This document shows, piece after piece, positions 1 to 8,152 of a stretch of DNA of 64,000 nucleotides (positions are counted from its first letter, which is position 1; the number at the start of each line of letters is the position of its first letter). Origin of the DNA: Methylobacterium sp. Leaf118. GTDB taxonomy: Bacteria > Pseudomonadota > Alphaproteobacteria > Rhizobiales > Beijerinckiaceae. The notes under the pieces are model-generated. The model did no database searches. It had not been told where the DNA came from and saw only the letters and a program-made list of their open reading frames with translations. The stretch lies in assembly GCF_920984675.1 (NCBI RefSeq), contig NZ_CAKLBV010000010.1:40113-104112 (forward strand). Direction: 5' to 3'. A program made the translations under genes and the position numbers.

Positions 1-394
1 GGGCGCGCAGCCGGGCATAGGTCTCGGCGGTGATGAGCGGCGTGTCGCCGAAGGCCACGAGGAGGTCCGCCTCCGAGCCGTCCAGCGCCGCGCGGGCGGC
101 GAGCACCGCGTGGGCGGTGCCGAGCCGCTCGGCCTGGGGATGCACGCTGGCTCCGGGGGCGAGCCGGGCGATCTCCTCGGCCACGTCGGCGCGGCCGGGC
201 TCGACCACCACCGCGAGCCGGGCGGCGCCGGCCTCCTGCACGGCGACGAGCACGTGGCCGAGCATCGAGCGGCCCGCCAGCGCGTGCAGCACCTTGGGCC
301 GGTCGGAGCGCATCCGCGTGCCCTTGCCCGCGGCGAGCACCACCGCGGTGAAGCCGCTCCCGTCCGGGCCGTGGCCCGCGCCCTCGATCGCCAT
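1..394 (-). CDS. glmU: GlmU, bifunctional UDP-GlcNAc pyrophosphorylase/acetyltransferase (5' part only)
   Basis: This gene runs off the left edge, so only the first 131 codons are visible. GlmU acetylates glucosamine-1-phosphate and uridylates the product to UDP-GlcNAc, the cytoplasmic precursor for peptidoglycan and lipid A. The visible part is the start of the pyrophosphorylase domain. It holds the nucleotide-binding signature [11 protein letters not shown] (residues 18-28), followed at once by RSDRPKVLH, then the uridine-binding stretch [12 protein letters not shown] and GDTPLI. The start is the ATG at 394, about 17 codons before the signature, the usual spacing. The C-terminal left-handed beta-helix is outside the window. 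The family call is secure. Confidence 0.93.
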   Translation of the reverse strand, partial: MAIEGAGHGPDGSGFTAVVLAAGKGTRMRSDRPKVLHALAGRSMLGHVLVAVQEAGAARLAVVVEPGRADVAEEIARLAPGASVHPQAERLGTAHAVLAARAALDGSEADLLVAFGDTPLITAETYARLRA

Positions 395-1013
395 GCCGAT
401 CCGGTCTCCCGCACCCTGTGCCCCGCGGCGGGGGTCGCCGGAGACGCTTAGCCGATCCCCGCGCGGGCGCGAAGGCCGCATCCGTGGCGCGCGGCCAGGA
501 GGGGCATGGCCAGGACGGGCATGGCCAGGACGGGCATGGCCAGGACGGGCATGGCCAGGACGGGCATGGCGGCGCCGACGCGTCGCCCGCGACCGGGACA
601 CCCACAGGAGGCTGCGCCGATCGTCCCCATTCGCCATGAAGGTTCGGGAGAAGGCCTCCCCGAGGTCGGATGCGTGAGAGTGCGAAGCAACGTGACCTTG
701 GAAAAAATTGATTTGTCCTGCGTCTGAAGACGCTTGGCCGATCTGCGATGTCAGGGGCATTGACGTCGATGACAACGAATCGGTCCGTGATCGCGCCGGA
801 CGCCAGAAAATGAAAGAGATCAAGGCCCATCGGTCCGTCTCGCGGTCGCCAAGCATCGCCGGTCGGTGAATTCCACCTAAAGCTTTGCAAATGAGGAGAT
901 ACAACCGATTTGGTTGCGGGTGCCGCGATCCGCGCGCGCCCGGCCTGACCGGGTGCGGTCGATTTTATCGCGAAAAACCTTCCGGTGGGGGAAGGTTGCG
1001 CTACCTCCCCCGG
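395..1013. other. 619-bp gene-poor stretch upstream of glmU
   Basis: No convincing gene is seen. The stretch holds the 15-bp tandem repeat at 493-567, a small hairpin at 720-733 (GCGTCT/AGACGC) and a more AT-rich block around 690-900 that probably contains promoters for glmU (leftward) and the small gene at 1014 (rightward). Open frames across the tandem repeat exist only because a 15-bp unit keeps every frame open. Confidence 0.5.
493..567. repeat. 15-bp tandem repeat, five copies
   Basis: The unit GGCCAGGACGGGCAT is repeated five times head to tail. Copies 2-5 are identical and the first differs at one base. It lies about 100 bp upstream of the glmU start. Because the unit is a multiple of three, it gives repeating peptides in open frames, but none has a convincing start or homology. 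Confidence 0.95.
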
Positions 1014-1256
1014 ATGCCCCGTCTCGTGACATACGCGATCGGCGATCGGGAGGACGGTCTGTTCGACGTGACCGCGACGATCGCGCCCGACAAGGTCTTC
1101 CGGCGCCAAGGCCTCGCCACCCGGGCGGAGGCCGAGGAATGGGTGGAGGGCCTGCGCGTCCTCATGGCCGCGCTCGGCGCCCCCGTCGCCCGGGCCGAGC
1201 CGGAGGCGGAGCTCCCGGTGCGGGACCCGGCCTGGGCCCGGCGCGGCGCGGGGTGA
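1014..1256 (+). CDS. Small conserved-type hypothetical protein (80 aa)
   Basis: The function is not recognised. The predicted protein begins MPRLVTYAIGDREDG and looks like a compact alpha/beta domain with a mixed charged surface and a disordered Pro/Glu/Arg tail. The frame stays open further upstream, but the region before the ATG at 1014 has coding bias unlike the rest, so the internal ATG is preferred. Codon third positions are strongly G/C, as in neighbouring genes, which supports it being real. It is followed by the terminator of the convergent heme-binding gene. Confidence 0.6.
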   Translation: MPRLVTYAIGDREDGLFDVTATIAPDKVFRRQGLATRAEAEEWVEGLRVLMAALGAPVARAEPEAELPVRDPAWARRGAG

Positions 1257-1276
1257 GACGCCTGCGCGACGATCGC

Positions 1277-1313
1277 AAAAGGGCGCCGCGCCGTCAGACA
1301 GGCGCGGGCGCCC
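1277..1313 (-). terminator. Rho-independent terminator of the heme-binding protein gene
   Basis: A 12-bp GC-rich stem with one bulged base pairs 1281-1292 with 1301-1313 around an 8-nt loop. On the minus strand it is followed by TTTT (1280-1277). It begins just past the stop codon of the gene ending at 1321. Confidence 0.8.
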
Positions 1314-1320
1314 GCGGCGT

Positions 1321-1755
1321 TCAGGTCCGCCAGGGGTGATCCGGCAGTTCGGTGTCGCCGACGACCTTGGCGCCGGCCAGGGCCACCGCCTCGTCGTTCT
1401 CCACCGAGGAGCCGCTGACTCCGATGGCGCCGGACATCTCGCCGTCGGAATCCACGATCGGGATGCCGCCGGGGAAGGTGATGAGGCCGTCGTTCGAGTG
1501 CTCGATCCCGTAGAGCGAGCCGCCGGGCTGCGAGAGGCTGCCGATGGCGCCGGTCTTCATGCCGAAGAACACGGCGGTCTTGGCCTTCTTCTGGGCGATG
1601 TCGATGGAGCCGACCCAGGCGCCGTCCATCCGGTCGAACGCCTTGAGGTTGCCGCCGGAATCGACCACCGCGATGCACATCTGCGTGCCGAGTTCGACCG
1701 CCTTGGCGCGGGCGGCGGCGATCGCCTTCTCCGCCTGTTCGAGGGTGACGTGCAT
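1321..1755 (-). CDS. GlcG/HbpS-family heme-binding protein
   Basis: The 144-residue protein belongs to the GlcG/HbpS (DUF336) family of small proteins that bind heme or related cofactors, often with a redox-sensing or storage role. The family pattern is clear: an N-terminal helix with [15 protein letters not shown], then [19 protein letters not shown], the turn PGGSLYGIE, and [20 protein letters not shown] near the C-terminus. The start ATG at 1755 has a good GGAGGA ribosome site upstream. No signal peptide is seen, so a cytoplasmic location is inferred. It is transcribed alone and has its own terminator. The exact ligand cannot be told from sequence. Confidence 0.85.
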   Translation of the reverse strand: MHVTLEQAEKAIAAARAKAVELGTQMCIAVVDSGGNLKAFDRMDGAWVGSIDIAQKKAKTAVFFGMKTGAIGSLSQPGGSLYGIEHSNDGLITFPGGIPIVDSDGEMSGAIGVSGSSVENDEAVALAGAKVVGDTELPDHPWRT

Positions 1756-1887
1756 GCGCGTGTCCTCCGTTCCTGAGTGGGCTCGTGCCCGCGTTTGTTC
1801 TTGAGAGCCTGCACGGGCTCCCGGCCGAGGTATGCCCCGGCTCCGTCCGTTCAAGTCGCCTCGCGCGCCATCGTTTTTGCGTCGGCC

Positions 1888-1914
1888 TGTCGGGGCCGGC
1901 TACCCTGGCCCGTC
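1888..1914 (+). promoter_or_regulatory. Candidate ECF42-type promoter
   Basis: TGTCGG (1888-1893) is separated by exactly 17 bp from CGTC (1911-1914), about 77 bp upstream of the YCII gene start. As recalled, published ECF42 promoters have TGTCGA at -35 and CGA/TC at -10, so this would match with one change at -35. ECF sigma factors commonly drive their own operon. Assignment is by inspection only. Confidence 0.4.
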
Positions 1915-1990
1915 CTCGCGCATCGTTTCCGTCCGAACGCCGGACGCCCCCTGTCGGGACGCGGGCGCGAGGAGCGGGAAAGGAACAGCC

Positions 1991-2386
1991 ATGCTCTATG
2001 CCATCCTCTGCTACCACGACGAAGCCGCGGTCTGCGCCTGGAGCCGGGAGCAGGACGAGGCCGTGATGGCGCGGCTCGGCGCCGTGCAGGAGCGGCTCGC
2101 GGCGGACGGAACGCTCGGCCCCGTGGTGCGGCTGATGCCGACCACCGCCGCCACCACCCTGCGCAAGGACGTCGAGCCGCCCCTCGTCATCGACGGCCCC
2201 TTCGCCGAGACCAAGGAGCAGCTCCTCGGCTTCTACCTCGTCGAGGTGGCGGGGCTGGAGGCGGCCCTGGCGATCGCCCGCGCGCTGGGGGCGGCCAATC
2301 CCGGCGGCGCCTACGAGCTGCGCCCGGTCGGCCATTTCCATCCCGGCGCCCTTCCGGAGAGGCGGCCCGCGAGCGAGGCGTCATGA
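1991..2386 (+). CDS. YCII-related (DGPF) domain protein
   Basis: The 131-residue protein is of the YCII/DGPF family and carries the namesake DGPFAETKEQLLGFYLVE stretch in the middle (residues 65-82). The fold is a ferredoxin-like dimer, and the biochemical activity of DGPF proteins is not established. The start ATG at 1991 follows a purine-rich AGGAACAG ribosome site. The stop overlaps the start of the sigma factor by ATGA, so the two are translationally coupled. DGPF proteins are the standard genomic partners of ECF42 sigma factors, and that is what is seen here. Confidence 0.9.
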   Translation: MLYAILCYHDEAAVCAWSREQDEAVMARLGAVQERLAADGTLGPVVRLMPTTAATTLRKDVEPPLVIDGPFAETKEQLLGFYLVEVAGLEAALAIARALGAANPGGAYELRPVGHFHPGALPERRPASEAS

Positions 2387-3675
2387 GTGGGATCGAGTGG
2401 ATCGCGCCGGCGCTCAAGGCGGCCCGGCCCAAGGCGATGGCGGCGCTGCTGCGCTACTTCCGCGACCTCGACACCGCGGAGGAGGCCTTCCAGGAGGCCT
2501 GCCTGCGGGCGCTCGCGCACTGGCCGCGCCAGGGCCCGCCCCGCGACACCGCCGCGTGGCTGATCCTGGTCGGGCGCAATGCCGGGGTCGACGCCCTGCG
2601 CCGGCGTCGCCGCGACGCGCCGCTGCCGGACGAGGCGGCCCTGTCCGAAGTCGGGGCCGATCGCGACGACGCGGAGGCCGACCTCGCCGAGCGGCTCGAC
2701 GCCTCCCATTACCGCGACGACATCCTGCGGCTCCTGTTCGTCTGCTGCCATCCGGACCTGCCGCGCACGGGGCAGATCGCCCTGGCGCTGCGGGTCGTCT
2801 CCGGGGTGCCGACGGCGCGCATCGCCCGGGCCTTCCTCGTGAGCGAGGCCGCGATGGAGCAGCGCCTCACCCGCGCCAAGGCCCGGGTGGCCCGGGCCGC
2901 GGTGCCGTTCGAGGCGCCGGGCGGCCCGGAGCGGGAGGCCCGCCTCGCGGCGGTCGCCGCCATGCTCTACCTCGTCTTCAACGAGGGCTACTCCGCCGCC
3001 TTCGACGCCGCGGGCGACCGCTCGCCGCTCTGCGACGAGGCGATCCGCCTCGCCCGCCTGCTGCTGCGGCTGTTTCCCGCCGAGCCCGAGATCCTGGGGC
3101 TCACGGCCCTGATGCTCCTGCAGCATGCCCGCGCCGCCGCCCGCTTCGATCCGCACGGCGCGGCGATCCTCCTGGAGGCGCAGGACCGGACCCGGTGGGA
3201 CCGGGCGCTGATCGGGGAGGGGCTGGCGCTCCTCGACAAGGCGATGCGCCACAACCGGGCCGGGCCCTACCAGATCCAGGCGGCGGTCGCCGCGCTTCAC
3301 GCCCGCGCGGCCCGGGCGGACGCGACCGACTGGGCGCAGATCGACCACCTCTACGCCACCCTGGAGCGGATGCAGCCCTCGCCGGTGGTGACGCTGAACC
3401 GCGCCGTGGCGGTCTCCAAGGCGAGGGGGCCGATCGAGGGGCCGGCCGAGGCGCTCGCCCTGATCGCGCCCCTGGAGGCGGCGCTGTCCGCCTATTTCTA
3501 CTTTCACGGGGCGCGGGGGGCCTTCCTGAAGGCGCTCGGGCGCCGGGCCGAGGCACGGGTCGCCTTCGACCGGGCGATCGCCCTGGCGGGAAGCGCGGCG
3601 GAGGCCGCCTTCATCCGCGCGCAGCTCGACGCCCTGGCGGAGGGGGAGGCCGGCGCAGACAGGGCGAACGCCTGA
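2383..3675 (+). CDS. ECF42-type RNA polymerase sigma factor with C-terminal extension
   Basis: The 430-residue protein has sigma region 2 at about residues 10-80 (RYFRDLDTAEEAFQEAC; TAAWLILVGRNAGVDALRR), region 4 at about 115-170 (ALRVVSGVPTARIARAFLVS), and a C-terminal helical, TPR-like extension of roughly 250 residues. The extension starts near YLVFNEGYSA, a hallmark of the ECF42 group. There is no adjacent anti-sigma factor, as expected for ECF42, where the extension and the DGPF partner are thought to control activity. It is coupled to the YCII gene by a 4-bp overlap. Its targets probably include its own operon. Confidence 0.92.
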   Translation: MSGIEWIAPALKAARPKAMAALLRYFRDLDTAEEAFQEACLRALAHWPRQGPPRDTAAWLILVGRNAGVDALRRRRRDAPLPDEAALSEVGADRDDAEADLAERLDASHYRDDILRLLFVCCHPDLPRTGQIALALRVVSGVPTARIARAFLVSEAAMEQRLTRAKARVARAAVPFEAPGGPEREARLAAVAAMLYLVFNEGYSAAFDAAGDRSPLCDEAIRLARLLLRLFPAEPEILGLTALMLLQHARAAARFDPHGAAILLEAQDRTRWDRALIGEGLALLDKAMRHNRAGPYQIQAAVAALHARAARADATDWAQIDHLYATLERMQPSPVVTLNRAVAVSKARGPIEGPAEALALIAPLEAALSAYFYFHGARGAFLKALGRRAEARVAFDRAIALAGSAAEAAFIRAQLDALAEGEAGADRANA

Positions 3676-4003
3676 CGCGAGGCCCCGGAGGTCTTGATGT
3701 CTCCATCCTCGGAAACGCCCGCGGCGCGCGATGCGCCGATGGCGCGGCGAAGCCGCCAACACGGCGTCGTGCGATCCCCCGGCCGGCGCGCAGCCGCGCA
3801 CTTGAGCCGCCCGGTTCCAGCGGCTACGTCTTTCGCCCGAAGGGCCGGACGGCGAGGGCGGGCCCTGGGAACCTCGGGTGGGACACCGTGTCCCGCGCGC
3901 GGCGCCCGGGTCTTGCTTCCGCAAGGTCCCTTTCCGAAGGCCGGACCACCACCTTTCGGGACGACGCTCTCACGTCCCGCTTCCCGTCGCCCGAGGTGCA
4001 TGC
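3676..4003. other. 328-bp stretch without a clear gene
   Basis: Open frames here are extensions of neighbouring frames without credible starts. The only structure noted is an inverted repeat CGGGACG/CGTCCCG (3957-3963 and 3973-3979) about 25 bp upstream of the DUF502 gene start. No terminator with a T-run is seen after the sigma gene. Confidence 0.4.
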
Positions 4004-4792
4004 GTGGCGCCCACCCTCTCGCCGATCCCCGAGGCCCCCGAACCCGCCGCGTCCCGCAAGCGCGTCAGCGCGAGGGGGCGCCTGCGCACCTACTTCCTCA
4101 CCGGCATCATCGTCGCCGGGCCGCTGGCGATCACGATCTACATCACGTGGTGGTTCATCGCCCTCATCGACGGCTGGGTGAAGCCGCTGGTGCCGGCGCA
4201 TTACCTGCCGGACCACTACCTGCCCTTCTCGATTCCCGGCTTCGGCCTCGTCATCGCCTTCGTCGCCCTGACGATGCTGGGCTTCCTCACCGCCAATCTC
4301 GTCGGGCGCTCGGTGGTGGAGTTCGGCGAGGTGCTGCTCGCCCGCACGCCGGTGATCTCCGGGCTCTACCGGGGCCTGCGCCAGATCTTCGAGACCCTGT
4401 TCTCGGCCAACGGCACCTCGTTCCGCACCGTCGGCCTCGTCGAGTTCCCGGTGAAGGGCACGTGGTCGGTGGTGTTCCTCTCCGCCCCGGCGGCGAACGA
4501 GGTGCGAGACGCGCTCCAGGCGAAGGAGGGCGGCGCGCAGGATTACGTCGGCGTGTTCCTGCCCTGCGCCCCGAACCCGACCACGGGGTTCTTCTTCTAC
4601 CTGCCGCGCTCCGAGATCGTGGAGGTCGGCATCAGCGTGGACGACGCGGCCAAGCTCGTGATGTCGGCGGGCGTGATCCAGCCCGAGGATCCGCAAGCCC
4701 GCCTCAACGCCATGGCGGCGTCCCTGCGCACCGCGCAGTCGGCGCCGGACATGGAAAAGGCGCGCCGGGAGCCGGCGCGCCAGGACGGATGA
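4004..4792 (+). CDS. DUF502-family membrane protein
   Basis: The 262-residue protein matches the DUF502 family of inner-membrane proteins of unknown function. After a basic N-terminus it has two membrane segments (TYFLTGIIVAGPLAITIYI; then a second around GFGLVIAFVALTMLGFLTAN). A cytoplasmic or periplasmic domain follows, with the typical TPVISGLYRGLRQIFETL and the C-terminal FLPCAPNPTTGFFFYLPRS. The start is taken as the GTG at 4004, preceded by GAGGTG, because ATG codons further upstream would add a non-membrane, low-complexity leader. It appears to be a single-gene unit. Confidence 0.85.
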   Translation: MAPTLSPIPEAPEPAASRKRVSARGRLRTYFLTGIIVAGPLAITIYITWWFIALIDGWVKPLVPAHYLPDHYLPFSIPGFGLVIAFVALTMLGFLTANLVGRSVVEFGEVLLARTPVISGLYRGLRQIFETLFSANGTSFRTVGLVEFPVKGTWSVVFLSAPAANEVRDALQAKEGGAQDYVGVFLPCAPNPTTGFFFYLPRSEIVEVGISVDDAAKLVMSAGVIQPEDPQARLNAMAASLRTAQSAPDMEKARREPARQDG

Positions 4793-4810
4793 TCCGACGA
4801 TCGCGTGCGA

Positions 4811-5134
4811 TCAGTGCTGGAACGAGGCCCGCTCGACCGCCAGGGTCGGCGGGGTCGCATCGGCGACCTGACCAGTCGCCGGGCGGGCGACGGGGCTGTT
4901 CCAGTCGGACGCCACCTGGGCGGCCAGCAACAGGGCAAGGCCCGCGCACAGGGCGTTCGCCGCGATCCAGAGGCGCCGGGAGGAGGCGCGCACCGCGCTC
5001 ATCAGCGCGTCGCTCGTGGCTTCCTCGCGGGTCTCGCGATCGGAGATGGGCATGAGCCAAGGCTCGACGGAGAGGGCGTCGGCTCCCCAATTCTCGGAGG
5101 AACCCGGCAGGCGTTGGAACGGTGCGATCGACAT
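4811..5134 (-). CDS. Small single-pass membrane protein, hypothetical
   Basis: This is a 107-residue protein of unknown function. A charged N-terminal half is followed by one hydrophobic segment (LWIAANALCAGLALLLAAQ, about residues 55-73) and a short tail. The ATG at 5134 is chosen because an excellent AGGAGGA lies 7-13 bases upstream. An in-frame start further upstream lacks this. It converges on the DUF502 gene with 18 bp between stops. Confidence 0.65.
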   Translation of the reverse strand: MSIAPFQRLPGSSENWGADALSVEPWLMPISDRETREEATSDALMSAVRASSRRLWIAANALCAGLALLLAAQVASDWNSPVARPATGQVADATPPTLAVERASFQH

Positions 5135-5453
5135 CGCGATCCTCCTTCTTTCCAGTGGCACCCCGGTCTACGAGGCCGTTTGTTCATCTTCAGTTAAGGG
5201 GCAATTGGGGCAGATACAAGGTAATTCCGTATTTTGCACCCGTCCGCCCGCTCCCCCAGGGCGTGAAGGGATCCGCCCAAGTCACTGATTGCAAACGAGA
5301 AAGACGATTTGCCGGAGCGGCGATGCCGCAGCCGGGTTTTTCGGTTGCGTGCCCATCCGTGACATGAACGGACCCCGCCGTTTCGTCGCTTCCTGAACGG
5401 ATTTCTGAACGAAGCGGCCGATCTCCGGCCCGTTCCGCGACCCGAGGACCGGA
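5135..5453. other. 319-bp spacer between a small gene and recG
   Basis: No gene is supported. The left part must hold the promoter of the small leftward gene. A 12-bp imperfect direct repeat (TTCCTGAACGGA then TTTCTGAACGAA) lies at about 5391-5414, about 40 bp from the recG stop. Confidence 0.4.
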
Positions 5454-7643
5454 TCAGCCGGCCCCGATCAGCCGGATCGCCGCCTCGCGCTCGAACAGGT
5501 AGAGCAGCACCCTGAGGGCCTGTCCGCGCACGCTCGAGAGGCGCGGGTCGCGCTCGACGATCAGCCGCGCGTCGTCGCGGGCGGCCTCCAGCAAGTCGCC
5601 GTCGGTCTCGAGCCGGGCGAGGCGGAAGGCGGCGGCGCCGGATTGGCGGGTGCCGAGCACCTCGCCCTCGCCGCGCAGGCGCAGGTCCTCCTCGGCGATC
5701 CGGAAGCCGTCCTCGCTCGCGCGCATCATCTCCAGCCGCGCCTTGGCCACCTGCCCGAGGGGGCCGCGATAGAGCAGCAGGCAGGAGGAGGCCTTGTGCC
5801 CGCGCCCGACCCGGCCGCGGAGCTGGTGGAGCTGGGCCAGCCCGAAGCGCTCGGCATGCTCGATCACCATGATGGTGGCCTCGGGCACGTCGACGCCGAC
5901 CTCCACCACCGTGGTCGAGACGAGCACGCGGGTGCGGCCGGCGGCGAAGGCCTCCATCGCGGCATCCTTCTCCGGCCCCGGCATCTTGCCGTGGATCAGG
6001 CCGACCGCGTCGCCGAAATGCTTCTTCAGGTCCTCGAAGCGCTCGCCCGCCGCGGCGAGATCGACATATTCGGATTCCGCCACGAGCGGGCAGATCCAGT
6101 AGATCCGGTCGCCTCCGTGAAGCGCCCGGTGCAGGCCGCCCACCACCTCGTCGATGCGCTCCACCGGCACCGTGATGGTCTTGATCGGCTGGCGCCCGGC
6201 CGGCTTCTCGTCGAGCACCGACACGTCCATGTCGCCGAAGAAGGTCAGCGCGAGCGTCCGCGGGATCGGGGTCGCGGTCATCACGAGGATGTCCACCGCC
6301 TCGCCCTTGGCGCCGAGCGCGAGGCGCTGGTGCACGCCGAACCGGTGCTGCTCGTCCACCACCGCGAGGCCGAGGTCGCGGAACGCCACCGCCTCCTGGA
6401 ACAGGGCATGGGTGCCGACCACGATGTCGATCGCGCCGGATGCCAGATCCGCCAGCGTCGCCCGCCGCTCGGCGGCGCGGTCGCGGCCGGTCAGCAGCCG
6501 CAGGCGCAGGGCGCCGGCCAGCGGCACCAGCCGCTCGTAGTGCTGGCGCGCGAGAATCTCCGTCGGCGCCATCAGGGCGGCCTGCCGCCCGGCCTCCACC
6601 GCCGAGACCATGGCGAGCAGCGCCACGGCGGTCTTGCCCGAGCCGACATCGCCCTGGAGCAGGCGCAGCATCCGCCGCTCCGAGGCGAGGTCGGCGCGGA
6701 TCTCCGCCACCGCCCGCGCCTGGGCGCCCGTGAGCGCGAAGGGCAGGGCGGCCTCGACGCGCTCCGCCAGATGCCCGTCGCCGGCATTGACCCGGCCGGG
6801 CTTCCGCCGCTGCCGGGCGCGCACCAGGGCCAGCGCGAGCTGCGAGGCGAGCAATTCGTCGTAGGCGAGGCGCTTGCGCGCGGCGCTCGCGGGCGGGGCC
6901 TGCCCCTCGACCGGGGGAGGGGGCGCCTCCTCCGGGCGATGCTCGAGGCGCAGGGCCTCGGCGAAGGGCGGGAAGCGGTTGCGGGCGAGATAGGACGGGT
7001 CCTGCCACTCGGGCAGAACGGGAAGCCGGTCCAGGGCGCCATGGACGATCCGGCTGATGACCCGCGAGGTCAGACCCTCGGTCACGCCGTAGATCGGCTC
7101 GACCGCGGGCAGGCTCGCCAGCCCCTCCTGGTCGAGGATGCGCGAGGGATGCACCATCTGCCGGGTGCCGTCCCACAGGTCGATCCGGCCGGAGACGTAG
7201 CGGTGGCTGCCGAGCGGCAGCATCTTCTCGATGCGGCCCTTGGGCATGCCGAAGAAGACGAGGCTGATGTCGCCGGTCCCGTCCTCGACCAGCACCCGGA
7301 ACGCGCGTTTTCCGAGGCCCGGCGGGCGATGGGCCACGACCGTGACTCCGAGCGTCACCGGCTCACCGGTCGGCGCGTCGCGGATCGAACCGCAGAGCGG
7401 CCGGGCGACGCCGCTCTGGGGCAGGTGGAACAGCAGATCGGCGACGCGGGCCGGGCGCTCCTCGGTGCCGAGCAGCTTCTCGATGAGCGGCGCGATCTTG
7501 GGGCCCACGCCCGGCAGGCCGCGGGCGGGGGCGAAGAGTTGATCGAGGAGGCTGGGGCGCAGGCCGGGGGCGTCGTCCCGCCCCGGACGGGAAGGGGCGG
7601 TGTCGGCCTCGGCGGCGAGGGGCTGGCTCGGGTCGGGGATCAT
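5454..7643 (-). CDS. recG: ATP-dependent DNA helicase RecG
   Basis: RecG remodels stalled replication forks and branched recombination intermediates. The 729-residue protein has the N-terminal wedge (OB-fold) domain, with GLPGVGPKIAPLIEKLLG early on. The SF2 helicase core follows, with Walker A GDVGSGKT, a DEQH box in VVDEQHRFGV, motif III TATPIPRTLAL, and motifs V-VI ATIMVIEHAERFGL and QLRGRVGRG. Length is slightly above the E. coli protein (693 aa). The start ATG at 7643 is the first plausible one. In related alphaproteobacteria recG normally sits directly divergent from sdhE-mfd; here an extra gene intervenes. Confidence 0.96.
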   Translation of the reverse strand: MIPDPSQPLAAEADTAPSRPGRDDAPGLRPSLLDQLFAPARGLPGVGPKIAPLIEKLLGTEERPARVADLLFHLPQSGVARPLCGSIRDAPTGEPVTLGVTVVAHRPPGLGKRAFRVLVEDGTGDISLVFFGMPKGRIEKMLPLGSHRYVSGRIDLWDGTRQMVHPSRILDQEGLASLPAVEPIYGVTEGLTSRVISRIVHGALDRLPVLPEWQDPSYLARNRFPPFAEALRLEHRPEEAPPPPVEGQAPPASAARKRLAYDELLASQLALALVRARQRRKPGRVNAGDGHLAERVEAALPFALTGAQARAVAEIRADLASERRMLRLLQGDVGSGKTAVALLAMVSAVEAGRQAALMAPTEILARQHYERLVPLAGALRLRLLTGRDRAAERRATLADLASGAIDIVVGTHALFQEAVAFRDLGLAVVDEQHRFGVHQRLALGAKGEAVDILVMTATPIPRTLALTFFGDMDVSVLDEKPAGRQPIKTITVPVERIDEVVGGLHRALHGGDRIYWICPLVAESEYVDLAAAGERFEDLKKHFGDAVGLIHGKMPGPEKDAAMEAFAAGRTRVLVSTTVVEVGVDVPEATIMVIEHAERFGLAQLHQLRGRVGRGHKASSCLLLYRGPLGQVAKARLEMMRASEDGFRIAEEDLRLRGEGEVLGTRQSGAAAFRLARLETDGDLLEAARDDARLIVERDPRLSSVRGQALRVLLYLFEREAAIRLIGAG

Positions 7644-8152
7644 GGGTCTCGCGGTGCGGGAGGCAGCGCTCCGGCGATCTTACCCTGCTTCACGCCGCCG
7701 CGGCATCTGCGCATATGGCATCATGCGCGGGCTTCTCACGGGATCGTTTCACGGGATCCTCGGGCTGGCGCGGTCGCTTTCTCACCCCACCCGCGTCGGG
7801 CCCGACTGGGCGACGGGCCCGACTTGGCGACGGGCCCGACTTGGCGGCGGGCGCGGAAACGCGGGCGAACGGCTCGGTGGCCGACACGACCATTCCTCCG
7901 GCCGACCCGGACCACGGGGCGACGACGGAGCGCGTCGCCCCGTGGCGGGCGCGGCACCATGGATCGCATCCGCCGAGCGACGACGGCGAGCGTGCCGTTG
8001 TACGCGGGTGGCGGGGTCGAGCGGCGCGCCTCGCCGCCCTGCCCTCCCGCAGGGGGATTCTGGGGATCGCCAAATCACGACAAGCGGACGCAATCTGCGG
8101 GGCGGCGTTCCGCTCGCGATCACTGGCAACGCTATTCCTTGGGACGAAAAAC
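7644..8152. other. 509-bp spacer between recG and the AT-rich methyltransferase gene
   Basis: This GC-rich stretch has no convincing gene. It contains a 17-bp tandem repeat at 7798-7848 and must hold the recG promoter. Base composition changes sharply near 8140-8190, where the AT-rich gene begins. The frame of that gene is open from 7715, but the GC-rich upstream part reads as low-complexity Arg/Gly/Ala sequence and is not treated as coding. Confidence 0.45.
7798..7848. repeat. 17-bp tandem repeat, three copies
   Basis: The unit GGGCCCGACTTGGCGAC occurs three times in tandem (7798-7814, 7815-7831, 7832-7848), with single-base differences in the first and third copies. It lies in the recG/methyltransferase spacer, 155 bp upstream of the recG start. 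Confidence 0.9.

Noticed and set aside
493..567. Possible CRISPR array
   Set aside because: The units are contiguous with no spacers and only 15 bp long, and no cas genes are present.
448..690. Leftward ORF with repeating MPVLA peptides
   Set aside because: The repeat peptide arises from the 15-bp DNA repeat, which keeps all frames open. There is no homology and no good ribosome site.
2311..3924. Long open frame antisense to the sigma factor gene
   Set aside because: It is a shadow of the sigma gene; the composition is Arg/Gly/Pro-rich with no recognisable domain.
7715..8152. N-terminal extension of the AT-rich methyltransferase by about 146 codons
   Set aside because: The extension is GC-rich, low complexity and lies over the tandem repeat. 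The methyltransferase fold begins soon after the ATG at 8153.
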